A stretch of DNA of 64,000 nt from Solirubrobacter sp963736505. Its GTDB lineage: Bacteria > Actinomycetota > Thermoleophilia > Solirubrobacterales > Solirubrobacteraceae. The translations under genes were made by a program, and so were the position numbers. The notes under the pieces are model-generated. The model had not been told where the DNA came from, made no database searches, and worked only from the letters and a program-made list of their open reading frames with translations. Within the stretch, counting starts at the first letter, position 1. Every line of letters starts with the position of its first letter. Location of the stretch: NCBI GenBank assembly GCA_963736505.1, contig CAVTOZ010000003.1, forward strand, positions 930,001 through 994,000, read 5' to 3'. Of the stretch, positions 36,016 to 47,519 are shown in pieces.

Positions 36016-38391
36016 TTGAGAAAGCAAGTGCTGGTCACCGTCGATCGCGGCGAGACCCGCGTCGCGATGCTCGAGGCCTCCGGCGATCCGGCGGCTCCGG
36101 CCAAGTCACGCTCCCGCTCACGCTCCGGCCGTAAGCGCCGCGGCGTCCCCGAGGGCTATCGGGTCGCGGAGATCTACTTCGAGCGCCGCGGCGGCCGGTC
36201 GATCGTCGGCAACATCTACAAGGGCCGCGTCGACAACGTGCTGCCCGGCCTGGAGGCCGCGTTCGTCGACATCGGCCTCGACAAGAACGGGTTCCTGCAC
36301 GTCGACGAGATCGTGCTCCCCGGCATCGAGCAGGCCAAGCGCGGGCGCGGCAACGGCCCGCGCATCACCGACCTGCTCAAGCCCGGGCAGGAGATCGTCG
36401 TCCAGGTCGTCAAGGACCCGCTGAAGACCAAGGGCGCGCGCCTGTCGATGGAAGTGACGATCGCGGGCCGCTACATGGTCTACGCCCCCACGGGCGAGGG
36501 CGTCGGCGTCTCGCGCCGCCTGGAGGACAAGGAGCGCGACCGCCTGCGCAAGGAGGCCCGCCAGCTCGACCTCGGCGGCGGCGGCGCGATCATCCGCACC
36601 GCCTCGCACGGCGCCACGCGCGAGGACTTCGAGCGCGAGCTGCAGTACCTGTTCAAGCTCAACGACGTGCTGCAGAAGCGCGTGGCCGCCACGCCGGCGC
36701 CCGCGCTGGTCTTCCAGGAGGCCGACCTGTCCGTGCGCGTCGTGCGCGACATCTTCTCCGAGCACTTCGAGCGCGCGATCGTCGACGACGAGAAGCAGCA
36801 CCACCGGCTGGTGAGCTTCTTCTCGCGCACCGCGCCGGAGCTGGTCGACCGCGTCGAGCTCTACGACGGCGAGGACGGCCCGCTGTTCGAGGCCTACGGC
36901 GTCGACCCCGTGATCAACGGGATGCTCGAGCGCCGCGTGGACCTGCCGAGCGGCGGCTACCTGATCATCGACTACGCCGAGGCGCTGACGGTGATCGACA
37001 TCAACACGGGGTCGTTCACCGGCAAGGGCAAGTCCGCCCGGCTCGAGGACACGATCACCAAGACCAACCTCGAGGCGGCCGACGAGGTGGTGCGCCAGCT
37101 GCGGCTGCGCGACATCGGCGGCATCATCGTCATCGACTTCATCGACATGGCCCGCTCGCGCAACCGCGAGGCGGTCCTGAAGGTGCTGCGCAAGGCGCTC
37201 GACGAGGACCGCACGAAGACCTTTGTGGTCGAGATCTCGCCGCTCGGCCTGGTCGAGATGACGCGCCAGAACGTCACCGACGGCGTGCGCGAGATCATGA
37301 CCAAGCCGTGCCCGGTCTGCCACGGCGAAGGCGTCGTGAAGTCCGAGGAGACGATCGCGATCGAGACCGCGCGCCACCTGCGCCACATGGTGCAGGACGC
37401 CGGCCCCGACGGCCCCGAGGCCTACCTGCTGCGGATCAACCCGCGCGTGACGGGCTGGTTCATCGCCGACGGCGCGCGCGAGCTGCACGCGCTCGAGGCC
37501 GAGACGGGCCGCTACTTCCACTTCGAGGGCTCCGAAGGGCTCCCGCTCGACCACTTCGCGGTCACGATGGAGGGCACGCGCGCGGAGATCGAGGAGCGCT
37601 CGGTCCCGTTCCGCGCCGGCGAGGAGGTCCACGTCGACCTCGTCGAGCCGCACATGTACAACGAGGACGACGCGGTCGCCAAGGTCGACGGCTACCTGAT
37701 CGACGTCGTCAACGGCGTCGCCTTCGTGGGCGAGAAGAAGCTCGTCCGGATCGAGGAGGCGGGCCGCACGATCGCGACCGCCGTGCTCGTCGGCGCCGAC
37801 GCCGAGGCGGCCGCGGAGGCCGCCCGCGAGCGTGCCGGCGCGCGCGAGCAGGCGGTGGTGCGGGCGCGCCGCTCGGCGGCGGCCAAGAAGGGCGCCGCCA
37901 AGCGCAAGGAGCGCGTCGCGGAGGCCACCACGGTGCTGTCCGACGACGGCACGGCGGAGGCCGGGACGGCTCCGGCCGCGGCCGAGGAGGCCAAGACGAC
38001 GTCGCGCTCGCGCGGCGGCCGCCGGCGCAAGCGCACCGACGGCGAGGAGCCCGTGGTCGAGGCGGCGGCCGAGGAGACGCCCGCCGAGGAGGCGGCCGAG
38101 CCCGCGCGGCGCGGGCGCACGCGCGCCCGCAAGACCGTCGACGCGGACGCCGGGACGGACGCGCCCGAGGCCGAGGAGGCCGAGGCGCCGCCCAAGCCCG
38201 CGCGCACGCGCCGGCGCAAGGCGGTCGACCCGGAGCCTGAGGAGCCCACCGCCGAGGAGCCCGAGGAGGGCGACGGCGAGGAGTCCGAGGACGACGACGC
38301 GCTATCCTCTCGGCCTCGGCGCCGCGGCCGTAGAGGCGGTCGGCGCCGTTCGCGCGCCAAGGCGCAGGCCGACGCAGAAGTCACCGAGTGA
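36016..38391 (+). CDS. rng: Ribonuclease E/G
   Basis: 791 residues from a TTG preceded by TGAGG at good spacing. An S1 domain (about residues 50-130, YKGRVDNVLPGLEAAFVDIG) is followed by the RNase E/G catalytic region. The metal-binding Asp residues lie in VIDINTGSFTGKG (about 326) and IVIDFIDM (about 375); the zinc-link Cys pair is CPVCHGEG (about 433). After residue 600 the chain becomes Ala/Glu/Arg-rich low-complexity sequence (to RRSRAKAQADAEVTE), the likely site for binding degradosome partners or RNA. Its position after rodA and before rplU-rpmA is common. Confidence 0.96.
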   Translation: MRKQVLVTVDRGETRVAMLEASGDPAAPAKSRSRSRSGRKRRGVPEGYRVAEIYFERRGGRSIVGNIYKGRVDNVLPGLEAAFVDIGLDKNGFLHVDEIVLPGIEQAKRGRGNGPRITDLLKPGQEIVVQVVKDPLKTKGARLSMEVTIAGRYMVYAPTGEGVGVSRRLEDKERDRLRKEARQLDLGGGGAIIRTASHGATREDFERELQYLFKLNDVLQKRVAATPAPALVFQEADLSVRVVRDIFSEHFERAIVDDEKQHHRLVSFFSRTAPELVDRVELYDGEDGPLFEAYGVDPVINGMLERRVDLPSGGYLIIDYAEALTVIDINTGSFTGKGKSARLEDTITKTNLEAADEVVRQLRLRDIGGIIVIDFIDMARSRNREAVLKVLRKALDEDRTKTFVVEISPLGLVEMTRQNVTDGVREIMTKPCPVCHGEGVVKSEETIAIETARHLRHMVQDAGPDGPEAYLLRINPRVTGWFIADGARELHALEAETGRYFHFEGSEGLPLDHFAVTMEGTRAEIEERSVPFRAGEEVHVDLVEPHMYNEDDAVAKVDGYLIDVVNGVAFVGEKKLVRIEEAGRTIATAVLVGADAEAAAEAARERAGAREQAVVRARRSAAAKKGAAKRKERVAEATTVLSDDGTAEAGTAPAAAEEAKTTSRSRGGRRRKRTDGEEPVVEAAAEETPAEEAAEPARRGRTRARKTVDADAGTDAPEAEEAEAPPKPARTRRRKAVDPEPEEPTAEEPEEGDGEESEDDDALSSRPRRRGRRGGRRRSRAKAQADAEVTE

Positions 38392-38403
38392 GACTCAAGG
38401 TAT

Positions 38404-38437
38404 GCAGCCCCTCCGCCCCACCCCGATCATCCGACCT
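38404..38437. repeat. 34-nt intergenic repeat, copy 2 (before rplU)
   Basis: Identical over all 34 bases to 29376-29409 (before maf). It fills the gap between the rng stop (38391) and the rplU ATG (38446), ending 8 bases before the start codon. The same orientation and near-identical distance to the next start favour a functional leader or promoter role over chance. Confidence 0.85.
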
Positions 38438-38445
38438 TAAGCGAT

Positions 38446-38763
38446 ATGTCATACGCAGTCATCAAGACCGGCGGCAAGCAATACCGCGTGATCGAGGGGC
38501 AGACGCTGCTCATCGAGCGGCTGCCTGACGACGTCGGCGCCACCGTCAAGCTGGAGCCGCTGCTGCTGGCCGGCGACGGCGACCCCGTGTTCGAGGCCGA
38601 CGGCCTCGGCAAGGCGAGCGTGTCGGCCGAGATCGTCGCGCACGAGCGCGGGCCGAAGCTGCGCGTGTTCAAGTTCAAGCCCAAGCGGGGCTACAAGCGC
38701 CGCACCGGCCACCGCCAGGAACTGACGCGCATCAAGATCACCGAGATCGGCGGGAAGGGCTGA
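38446..38763 (+). CDS. rplU: 50S ribosomal protein L21
   Basis: 105 residues, the usual size. MSYAVIKTGGKQYRV at the N-terminus and FKFKPKRGYKRRTGHRQ near the C-terminus are diagnostic. It binds 23S rRNA. Followed one base later by rpmA; both lie upstream of obg-type genes in many bacteria, but obg is 13 kb away here. Confidence 0.98.
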   Translation: MSYAVIKTGGKQYRVIEGQTLLIERLPDDVGATVKLEPLLLAGDGDPVFEADGLGKASVSAEIVAHERGPKLRVFKFKPKRGYKRRTGHRQELTRIKITEIGGKG

Positions 38764-38764
38764 C

Positions 38765-39025
38765 ATGGCGCATAAGAAGGGCCTCGGCTCCAGCCGCAAC
38801 GGCCGCGACTCCAACGCGAAGCGGCTCGGCGTGAAGGTCTTCGCCGGCCAGACCGTGACCGGCGGCGAGATCATCGTGCGCCAGCGCGGCACACGCTTCC
38901 ATCCCGGCGACGGCGTCGGGATCGGCCGCGACGACACGATCTACGCGAAGTCCGCGGGCACCGTGTCGTTCACCGAGGGACGCAAGGGCCGCGTCATCTC
39001 GGTTCAGCCCGCAGCGGCTGAGTAA
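38765..39025 (+). CDS. rpmA: 50S ribosomal protein L27
   Basis: 86 residues. MAHKKGLGSSRNGRDSNAKRLGVKVF is the standard mature N-terminus (no Firmicute-type cleavable extension). It contacts the peptidyl transferase centre. Its 3' end overlaps the convergent IclR regulator gene by 22 bases, including codons for the Ala-rich tail. Confidence 0.98.
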   Translation: MAHKKGLGSSRNGRDSNAKRLGVKVFAGQTVTGGEIIVRQRGTRFHPGDGVGIGRDDTIYAKSAGTVSFTEGRKGRVISVQPAAAE

Positions 39026-39777
39026 CCGAGCTTCAGGCTTACGGCCTCGGCGTGCTCTCTGAGCAGCGCGCCGAGGTCGGCAGTGTCCGCGTTGAGGATC
39101 CGCGTGGTCGGGCCTGAGACGCTGAGCGCGGCGATCGAGATGCCGCGGTGGTCGAACACGGGCGTGCCCACGCAGGCGACGCCCTCCTCGTGCTCCTCGT
39201 TGTCGGTCGCGAACCCGCGCCGGCGGATCCGCTTGAGGTCCTCGTCGAGCCCCTCGAGCGTCGTCAGCGTGCGCGGCGTCGAGCGCGACAGCGGCGCGCC
39301 GCCGAGCATGGCGGCGACGTCCTCGGTGCTGCGCCAGGCGAGGATCGCCTTGCCGGCGCCCGACGTGTGCGCGGGGATCGCGCGCCCGACCTCGAGGAAC
39401 AGGCGCACGCTGCGCGTGCCGTCGACCTTGTCGACGTAGACGACGTCGCGCCCTTCGAGCACGACGAGGTTCGTCGTCTCGCCCGTCTCGCGCTGGATCG
39501 CCTCCAGGTGCTCGCGCGCGGCGAGCTTGAGCCGCTCCACGCGGTCCTGCAGGCCGCTGGAGAGCTCGAGCAGCTTGTAGCCGATCAGGTAGCGGCCGCC
39601 GGCCGCGCTCTGGGCCGCGTAGCCGCGGTCCACCAGCGTCGAGAGCAGCCGGTGCGCGGTGCTGGGCACGAGGCCGGTGCGCGCCGCGAGCTCCGACACG
39701 CCCAGCTCGCCGGCGCTCGCCAGCGCTTCGAGCAGGTCCAGCGCGCGCTCCAGCGACTGCACTCGCGGCTGCGGCAT
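39004..39777 (-). CDS. IclR family transcriptional regulator
   Basis: 257 residues. Winged HTH (about residues 8-60, LERALDLLEALASAGELGVSELAARTGLVPSTAHRLL) and the C-terminal IclR effector domain (about 75-250, including the signature AHTSGAGKAILAW). It sits at the end of the uricase-allC-allB-DUF3830 run on the same strand, so it probably controls purine ring degradation in response to allantoin, glyoxylate or a related ligand; that is inference from context. The C-terminus overlaps rpmA by 22 bases. Confidence 0.95.
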   Translation of the reverse strand: MPQPRVQSLERALDLLEALASAGELGVSELAARTGLVPSTAHRLLSTLVDRGYAAQSAAGGRYLIGYKLLELSSGLQDRVERLKLAAREHLEAIQRETGETTNLVVLEGRDVVYVDKVDGTRSVRLFLEVGRAIPAHTSGAGKAILAWRSTEDVAAMLGGAPLSRSTPRTLTTLEGLDEDLKRIRRRGFATDNEEHEEGVACVGTPVFDHRGISIAALSVSGPTTRILNADTADLGALLREHAEAVSLKLGYSAAAG

Positions 39778-39815
39778 CGCGGCCGATGGTACCGCTTATC
39801 AGAACAGCAGTTCCA

Positions 39816-40229
39816 TCATGCGGACTCGAAGACGATGTCGAGCGCGCCCTTCCACAGCACGTGCTCGCCGAGCGGCCGCAGCTGGTCGGTTCCCTCGACG
39901 ACGGTGAGGAAGTGATTGCCCGCGAGCTGGCCCACGATGCTGGCGAACAGCGCGCCGCCGTAGGGGAAAAGGATCTCCGTCTCGCTCAGGCCGCCCGGGT
40001 ACCAGAGCACCTGGCCGGGGGCGGGGTGGCTGGTGGCGTTCTCCGGCTTGCCGTCGAGACCGATGTCGAGGTCGCCGAGCGGGATCCAGGCCGCCTCGCC
40101 GCTCCAGCGCGCGTGGATGATCTGGCTGTGGAACGGCAGCAGCGCCTCGAAGGCGGCGACCGTCTTCGGCGCGCGCTCGCGCTCGAGCGCGCCGGTGAAG
40201 GAGAACGGGCCGGCGGTGATCGTGATCAT
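39816..40229 (-). CDS. DUF3830 family protein
   Basis: 137 residues, with LLPFHSQIIHARWSGEAAWIPLGD and the C-terminal GNHFLTVVEGTDQLR region that I recognise as DUF3830, a cyclophilin-like fold without known enzymatic role. Members are found in purine and pyrimidine catabolic clusters. The ATG overlaps the allantoinase stop by 4 bases (ATGA), so it is expressed with it. A role in handling an allantoin-pathway intermediate is an inference. Confidence 0.75.
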   Translation of the reverse strand: MITITAGPFSFTGALERERAPKTVAAFEALLPFHSQIIHARWSGEAAWIPLGDLDIGLDGKPENATSHPAPGQVLWYPGGLSETEILFPYGGALFASIVGQLAGNHFLTVVEGTDQLRPLGEHVLWKGALDIVFESA

Positions 40230-41482
40230 GGTCTCAGCAGCTTGCCGTAGGAGGGGGTCGCGCCGCGCAGCAGCGTCCGGACGACGCGGGGGAGGCGGCG
40301 GCCGAGGAAGGGCGAGACCTTGTGGCGGTATTTCAGGTCCTCGGCGCGCAGCTCGACCGGATTCGCGAGATCGACGAGCGCGAGGTCGGCGTCGCAGCCG
40401 GGCGCGATCCGGCCCTTGTTCGCGATGCGGAAGCGCTCGGCGGGTCCGCTCGCCGTGAGCCGGGCGACGGTCGGGGCGTCTGCGCGGGTGAGCAGCAGCG
40501 GGAGCGTCGTCTGCGCGCCCGCGATCCCGCCCCAGGCGAAGAAGTAGTCGTCCGGGTCCTTCAGCTCCGGCGGGCAGGGGGAGTGGTCGGACGCGACCAG
40601 CGCGATGTCGCCGAGCCGCTCCCACAGCGGCTCGGGCGCGCGCAGCGGCGGCGCGCACTTGGCCAGCACGCCGAGCGTCTCCATGTCGGCCTCGCGCAGG
40701 AACAGATAGTGCGGGCAGGTCTCGCAGGTCGCGTCGACGCCGCGGGCGCGGGCCTCGGCGACCAGCTCGACGCCGCGCGCGGTCGACACGTGCACCACGT
40801 GCAGCGCGCAGCCGGTGTCCTCGGCGAACGCGAGCGCGCGGGCGATCGCCTCGGTCTCCGCGACCGGCGGGCGCGAGGCGGCGTAGTCGCGCCACGTGAC
40901 GCCCGCGTGCGGGCGCGACGTCAGCGCGTCGTTCTCGGCGTGCACGGCCACGATCGCGCCGAGCTTCGCGGCGATCGCCATCGCGGCGTGCAGCGTGGCG
41001 TCGTCGGCGCGCGCGAAGTCGTCGACGCCGCTGGCCGACATGAAGGCCTTGAAGCCGATCACGCCGCGCTCGAACAGCTCCTCGAGCCGGTCCGCGTTGC
41101 CCGGCACGATCCCGCCCCAGATGCCGAAGTCGACGACCGCGGACGCGCGGGCGGCTTCGAGCTTGGCGTCGAACGCCGGGCCGTCGACGGTCGGCGGATG
41201 CGCGTTGAGCGGCATCTCGAAGCACGCGGTCATGCCGCCGGTGGCGAGCGCGGCGGTGCCGGTCGCCCAGCCCTCCCAGTGCGCGCGGCCCGGCTCGTTG
41301 AAGTGCACGTGCGCGTCGAGGCCGCCGGGGAGCACGTGCAGGCCGGCCGCGTCGATCTCCTCGCGGCCGCCGGGGAGCTCCTCGGCGATCTCCGCGATCA
41401 GCCCGTCGGCGATGCCGACGTCGGCGACGCGAAGCCCGTCCGGGAGGACGAGCGTGCCGCCGCGGACGACTACGTCGTGCAC
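40226..41482 (-). CDS. allB: Allantoinase
   Basis: 418 residues from a GTG. Cyclic amidohydrolase of the dihydroorotase/allantoinase group: metal-binding HVHFNE (about residue 58), carboxylatable Lys in GFKAFMS (about 145), His ligands in AVHAEN and HVVHVS, and the final Asp in VASDHSPCP (about 310). It opens the allantoin ring to allantoate. Adjacent uricase and allantoate amidohydrolase genes support allantoinase over hydantoinase. The start overlaps allC by 13 bases. Confidence 0.93.
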   Translation of the reverse strand: MHDVVVRGGTLVLPDGLRVADVGIADGLIAEIAEELPGGREEIDAAGLHVLPGGLDAHVHFNEPGRAHWEGWATGTAALATGGMTACFEMPLNAHPPTVDGPAFDAKLEAARASAVVDFGIWGGIVPGNADRLEELFERGVIGFKAFMSASGVDDFARADDATLHAAMAIAAKLGAIVAVHAENDALTSRPHAGVTWRDYAASRPPVAETEAIARALAFAEDTGCALHVVHVSTARGVELVAEARARGVDATCETCPHYLFLREADMETLGVLAKCAPPLRAPEPLWERLGDIALVASDHSPCPPELKDPDDYFFAWGGIAGAQTTLPLLLTRADAPTVARLTASGPAERFRIANKGRIAPGCDADLALVDLANPVELRAEDLKYRHKVSPFLGRRLPRVVRTLLRGATPSYGKLLRP

Positions 41483-42588
41483 GCCTTCTCCGCCACGAGC
41501 CGGACGAACTCGCGCGACGCCTCGATCGCGGCCGCCACGTCGGATTCCGTGACCGCCTCGTCCGGGTGGTGGCTGATGCCGCCGGCGCAGCGCACGAACA
41601 GCATCGCCGCGTCGGTCACGCCGGCCATCACCGCCGCGTCATGGCCCGCGCCGCTCGCCAGCAGCGGCGCGCCGGGCAGGACCTGCGCGAGCGCGGGCGC
41701 GAGCGTGAGCGGCATCGAGTCCTGCTCGCCCGTCGTCGTCCAGCGCACGCGCACGTCGCGGCGCCGGCGCAGCGCCTCGCCGACCATCCGCAGCGCCGCG
41801 ACCGCACGGCCGCGGACGCCGTCGTCGGCGTGGCGGACATCGAGCGTCGCCTCTACGAGCCCCGGGATCACGTTGCTCGCGCCGCGCGTCACGCCGAGCC
41901 GCCCCACGGTCGCGACCAGCCCGGGCTCGTCGCGCGCGATCGCCTCCGCCGCCAGCACGAACTCGGCGGCCGCCGCCAGCGCGTCGTGGCGCAGGTCCAT
42001 CGGCGTCGTCCCGGCGTGTCCCGCGCGGCCCTCGAACGCGAGCGCGTAGCCGCTCTGGCCGCTGATCGCGGTCACCACGCCGAGCGGCTCGCCGGCCTCC
42101 TCCAGCGCCGGGCCCTGCTCGATGTGGACCTCGAAGTACGCGCGCAGGTCGTCCGGCGCGAGCTTGCCTCCGACCTCGCCGACGAGCGCGACGTCGTGCT
42201 CGTCGAGCTGCCCCAGGTACGCGCGGCTGCCGATGTAGGCCGTGCCGAAGCGCATGCCCTCCTCGTCGGCGAACGCGACGACCTCCATCGACAGCGGCAG
42301 CGGCTGCACGCACTCGAGCGCGATCAGCACGCCGAGCACGCCGTCGTAGCGCCCCGCGTCGGCGACCGAGTCCAGGTGCGAGCCGAGGACCAGCGTCCCC
42401 GGGCCGCCTTCGGCTCTGCCCACGAGGTTCCCGAGCGCGTCGCGGCGGGTGGTGAGCCCGGCCTCCTCCATCCACGCGCGCACCTGCTCCATCGCGCCCT
42501 CGAGCGCGGGCGTGCGCAGCGGGCGCGTGATCCGCCCCGGCTCCTCGGTGAACCCGGCGAGCGCGTCGGCCCGCTCGAGCACCCTCAC
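41470..42588 (-). CDS. allC: Allantoate amidohydrolase (M20 family)
   Basis: 372 residues from a GTG overlapping the uricase stop (GTGA). Metal-binding residues of the M20/AllC hydantoinase-carbamoylase group: GSHLDSVADAGRYDG (about residue 55), ADEEGMRFG, VHIEQGP, and the dimerisation-domain GRAGHAGTTPM. It releases ammonia and CO2 from allantoate to give ureidoglycine or ureidoglycolate. An N-carbamoyl-amino-acid amidohydrolase is the main alternative; cluster context favours AllC. An internal GTG two codons downstream is an alternative start. Confidence 0.9.
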   Translation of the reverse strand: MRVLERADALAGFTEEPGRITRPLRTPALEGAMEQVRAWMEEAGLTTRRDALGNLVGRAEGGPGTLVLGSHLDSVADAGRYDGVLGVLIALECVQPLPLSMEVVAFADEEGMRFGTAYIGSRAYLGQLDEHDVALVGEVGGKLAPDDLRAYFEVHIEQGPALEEAGEPLGVVTAISGQSGYALAFEGRAGHAGTTPMDLRHDALAAAAEFVLAAEAIARDEPGLVATVGRLGVTRGASNVIPGLVEATLDVRHADDGVRGRAVAALRMVGEALRRRRDVRVRWTTTGEQDSMPLTLAPALAQVLPGAPLLASGAGHDAAVMAGVTDAAMLFVRCAGGISHHPDEAVTESDVAAAIEASREFVRLVAEKACTT

Positions 42589-43457
42589 AGCAGCGGGTAC
42601 GGATCCCATACGGGGCCGGCTCCAGGCGCGCCGTCGCGCTCGACGGCGCCTTCGATCAGGCCGTACGGGCGGTCGTCGGCATGGAAGACCTCGTTCGGGT
42701 TCTCGAGCCCGAACGGGGACAGGTCGACGACGAAGTGGTGCCGGTTGGGGAGCGAGAGCCGCACCTCGGCGATCTCGCGGCGGGCGCCCAGCACCGCCTC
42801 GCCCATCGCGTACAGCGTCTGCTGCAGCGACAGGCTGTGGGTCGACGCGAACGCCTCGATCAGCGCGCGGCGGGCGTCGGCGAAGGATTCGTCCCACTCG
42901 GCGTCCGGCGCCACGTGGCGCCAGCGGGCGCTGACGGCGGTCGCGAGCACGCGGTCGTGCGTCTCGGGCAGCGTCGTGTAGCGGTCGCGCTCGAAGCCGG
43001 CGAACTCCGACCCGGTCGACTTCAGCACGACGAGGTTCGTCAGGCCGGCGAGCACCCACTCGCGGCGGTGCTCGCACACCGCGGCGGCGAACCGCTGCTC
43101 CCCGCTGGCCTGCATGAAGGCGTGCGGGTGGGTGCTGATGCGCGCCCATACGACCTCGCTGACCTCGACGCGCGCGCGCCGGATCGGGCCGGTCACGAAG
43201 TGCCGCGCCAGCCGCAGCGCGAACGCCTCCGGCGGGCCGATGGGCGCCTCGGAGGCGAACGCATAGACGGTGTTCTTCTGCGTGTCGGTGGGAAGGACGT
43301 TGGTGTTGTCCCCCGACAGATGCACGGCGTCGAGGTCGCCCGCGAGCGCGACGGAGACCGTCAGGTCGCGCAGCGAGTGCACGTCGCCGTCGCGGTACAC
43401 GCGCACAAGATGGGTTTCGGCCTTCCCGTACTGGTTGACGCCGAGCCGGCTGACCAT
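42585..43457 (-). CDS. Urate oxidase (uricase)
   Basis: 290 residues from ATG 43457 (MVSRLGVNQYGKAETHLVRV). T-fold tandem uricase signatures: NQYGKAETHLVRV with the catalytic Lys, VLPTDTQKNTVYAFA with the catalytic Thr, HxFMQASGEQR, LKSTGSEFAGF, and the C-terminal DLSPFGLENPNEVF. It oxidises urate to 5-hydroxyisourate. No HIU hydrolase or OHCU decarboxylase lies beside it, so those steps are encoded elsewhere or run spontaneously. It is the first gene of the purine-degradation run. Confidence 0.95.
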   Translation of the reverse strand: MVSRLGVNQYGKAETHLVRVYRDGDVHSLRDLTVSVALAGDLDAVHLSGDNTNVLPTDTQKNTVYAFASEAPIGPPEAFALRLARHFVTGPIRRARVEVSEVVWARISTHPHAFMQASGEQRFAAAVCEHRREWVLAGLTNLVVLKSTGSEFAGFERDRYTTLPETHDRVLATAVSARWRHVAPDAEWDESFADARRALIEAFASTHSLSLQQTLYAMGEAVLGARREIAEVRLSLPNRHHFVVDLSPFGLENPNEVFHADDRPYGLIEGAVERDGAPGAGPVWDPYPLL

Positions 43458-43608
43458 GACGGGATCATGCCCCGTTCGGGGGGTCCGGGTCGCACCGACT
43501 TTGAAATTCGCGTCCCGTATCATGAAAATGTAGTTCCGAAACTGTGTCGAGAAGTCGTGGAGCGGACGCCATCAGCCACAATGGCCGCCGGTCCAAGGAG
43601 GAGCACGC
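43458..43608. promoter_or_regulatory. Divergent uricase/aceE control region
   Basis: A 150-base gap with an AT-richer centre (43500-43550) between divergent genes. AGTT-CCGA-AACT (43531-43542) is a small palindrome of the size bound by IclR-type regulators, beside the repeated motifs TGAAATT and TGAAAAT. An AAGGAGG (43595-43601) precedes the aceE ATG by 7 bases. A CACAAT hexamer (43577-43582) may be the aceE -10. Assignment of the palindrome to the IclR gene is conjecture. Confidence 0.4.
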
Positions 43609-46251
<2,643 letters not shown>

Positions 46252-46262
46252 GGGAGGCGACG

Positions 46263-47519
46263 GTGGCGACCGAGCAGGTACTCGTACCGGACATCGGGGA
46301 CTTCGACGAGGTCCCGGTGATCGAGGTGCTCGTGGCGGTCGGCGACACCGTGGCGGCGGAGGATCCGCTGGTCACGCTGGAGTCCGACAAGGCTACGATG
46401 GAGGTTCCGTCGCCCGTCGCGGGCAAGATCGCCGAGCTGAAGGTGTCGGTCGGCGACAAGGTCTCCGAGGGCTCGGCGCTGCTGAGCGTCGAGGTCGACG
46501 GCGGCGCCCCCGCCGAGGCCGCCGAGCAGGCGGACGAGGAGCCCGCGAAGGCCGAGGAGCCGGAGGCTTCGGCGCCGCCCGCGCCGGCCCCGTCGCCGCC
46601 CACCTCGCCGCAGGCGGGCGGGAGCAAGCCCGCGCCGTACGCCTCTCCCAGCGTCCGCCGGCTGGCGCGCGAGCTCGGCGTCGACCTCTCGCAGGTCCAG
46701 GGATCCGGCCGCAAGGGCCGGATCACCAAGGAGGACGTCAAGAAGGGCCCCGACAAGGCATCGGAGGCCGCGCCGTCGGTGGGCATCGCCGGGCTCGACC
46801 TCGCGCCGTGGCCCAAGCCGAAGTTCGAGAAGTTCGGCGAGATCGAGCGGCAGCCGCTCACGCGGATCCAGAAGATCAGCGGCCCGAACCTCGCCCGCAA
46901 CTGGGTGATGATCCCGCACGTCACGCATCACGACGACGCGGACATCACCGACCTGGAGGCGTTCCGCAAGCGCACCAACGCCGAGCAGTCCGACGTCAAG
47001 GTGACGATGGTGGCGCTGCTGGTGAAGGCGGCCGTCGGCTCGCTGAAGGCGTTCCCGGTCGTCAACTCGTCGCTCGACGGCGACGACCTGGTGCTCAAGC
47101 GCTACTACAACATCGGCTTCGCGGCCGACACGCCGAACGGCCTCGTGGTGCCGGTGATCAAGGACGCCGACCGCAAGGGCATCCTCGAGATCGCGTCCGA
47201 CCTGACGGAGCTGTCCGGCAAGGCGCGCGGCGGGAAGCTCTCGTCGGGCGACATGCAGGGCTCGACGTTCACGATCTCCAGCCTCGGCGGCATCGGCGGC
47301 ACCGGCTTCACGCCGATCGTCAACGCGCCCGAGGTCGCGATCCTCGGCGTCACGCGCTCGGCCATGAAGCCCGTCTGGAACGGCTCGGAGTTCGTCCCGC
47401 GCCTGATCGTGCCGCTGTCGCTCTCCTACGACCACCGCGTGATCGACGGCGCGCTCGCCGCGCGCTTCGTCGCGCACCTGGTGAACCAGCTCTCCGACCT
47501 GCGAAGGGTGCTCCTCTGA
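46263..47519 (+). CDS. aceF: Dihydrolipoyllysine acetyltransferase E2
   Basis: 418 residues from GTG with GGAGG upstream. One lipoyl domain (about residues 1-80, lipoyl Lys in ESDKATMEV), a Pro/Ala/Glu-rich linker, a peripheral-subunit-binding domain (PYASPSVRRLARELGVD, about 125-160), and the catalytic domain with the active HxxxD in YDHRVIDGA (about 390). It forms the core of the pyruvate dehydrogenase complex. A second lipoyl domain is supplied by the E3 protein encoded next, with the stop and start sharing a base. Confidence 0.96.
   Translation: MATEQVLVPDIGDFDEVPVIEVLVAVGDTVAAEDPLVTLESDKATMEVPSPVAGKIAELKVSVGDKVSEGSALLSVEVDGGAPAEAAEQADEEPAKAEEPEASAPPAPAPSPPTSPQAGGSKPAPYASPSVRRLARELGVDLSQVQGSGRKGRITKEDVKKGPDKASEAAPSVGIAGLDLAPWPKPKFEKFGEIERQPLTRIQKISGPNLARNWVMIPHVTHHDDADITDLEAFRKRTNAEQSDVKVTMVALLVKAAVGSLKAFPVVNSSLDGDDLVLKRYYNIGFAADTPNGLVVPVIKDADRKGILEIASDLTELSGKARGGKLSSGDMQGSTFTISSLGGIGGTGFTPIVNAPEVAILGVTRSAMKPVWNGSEFVPRLIVPLSLSYDHRVIDGALAARFVAHLVNQLSDLRRVLL

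Noticed and set aside
36016..38391. The Ala/Glu/Arg tail of Rng as a separate gene
   Set aside because: It is in frame, continuous, and low-complexity tails are common in RNase E/G proteins.
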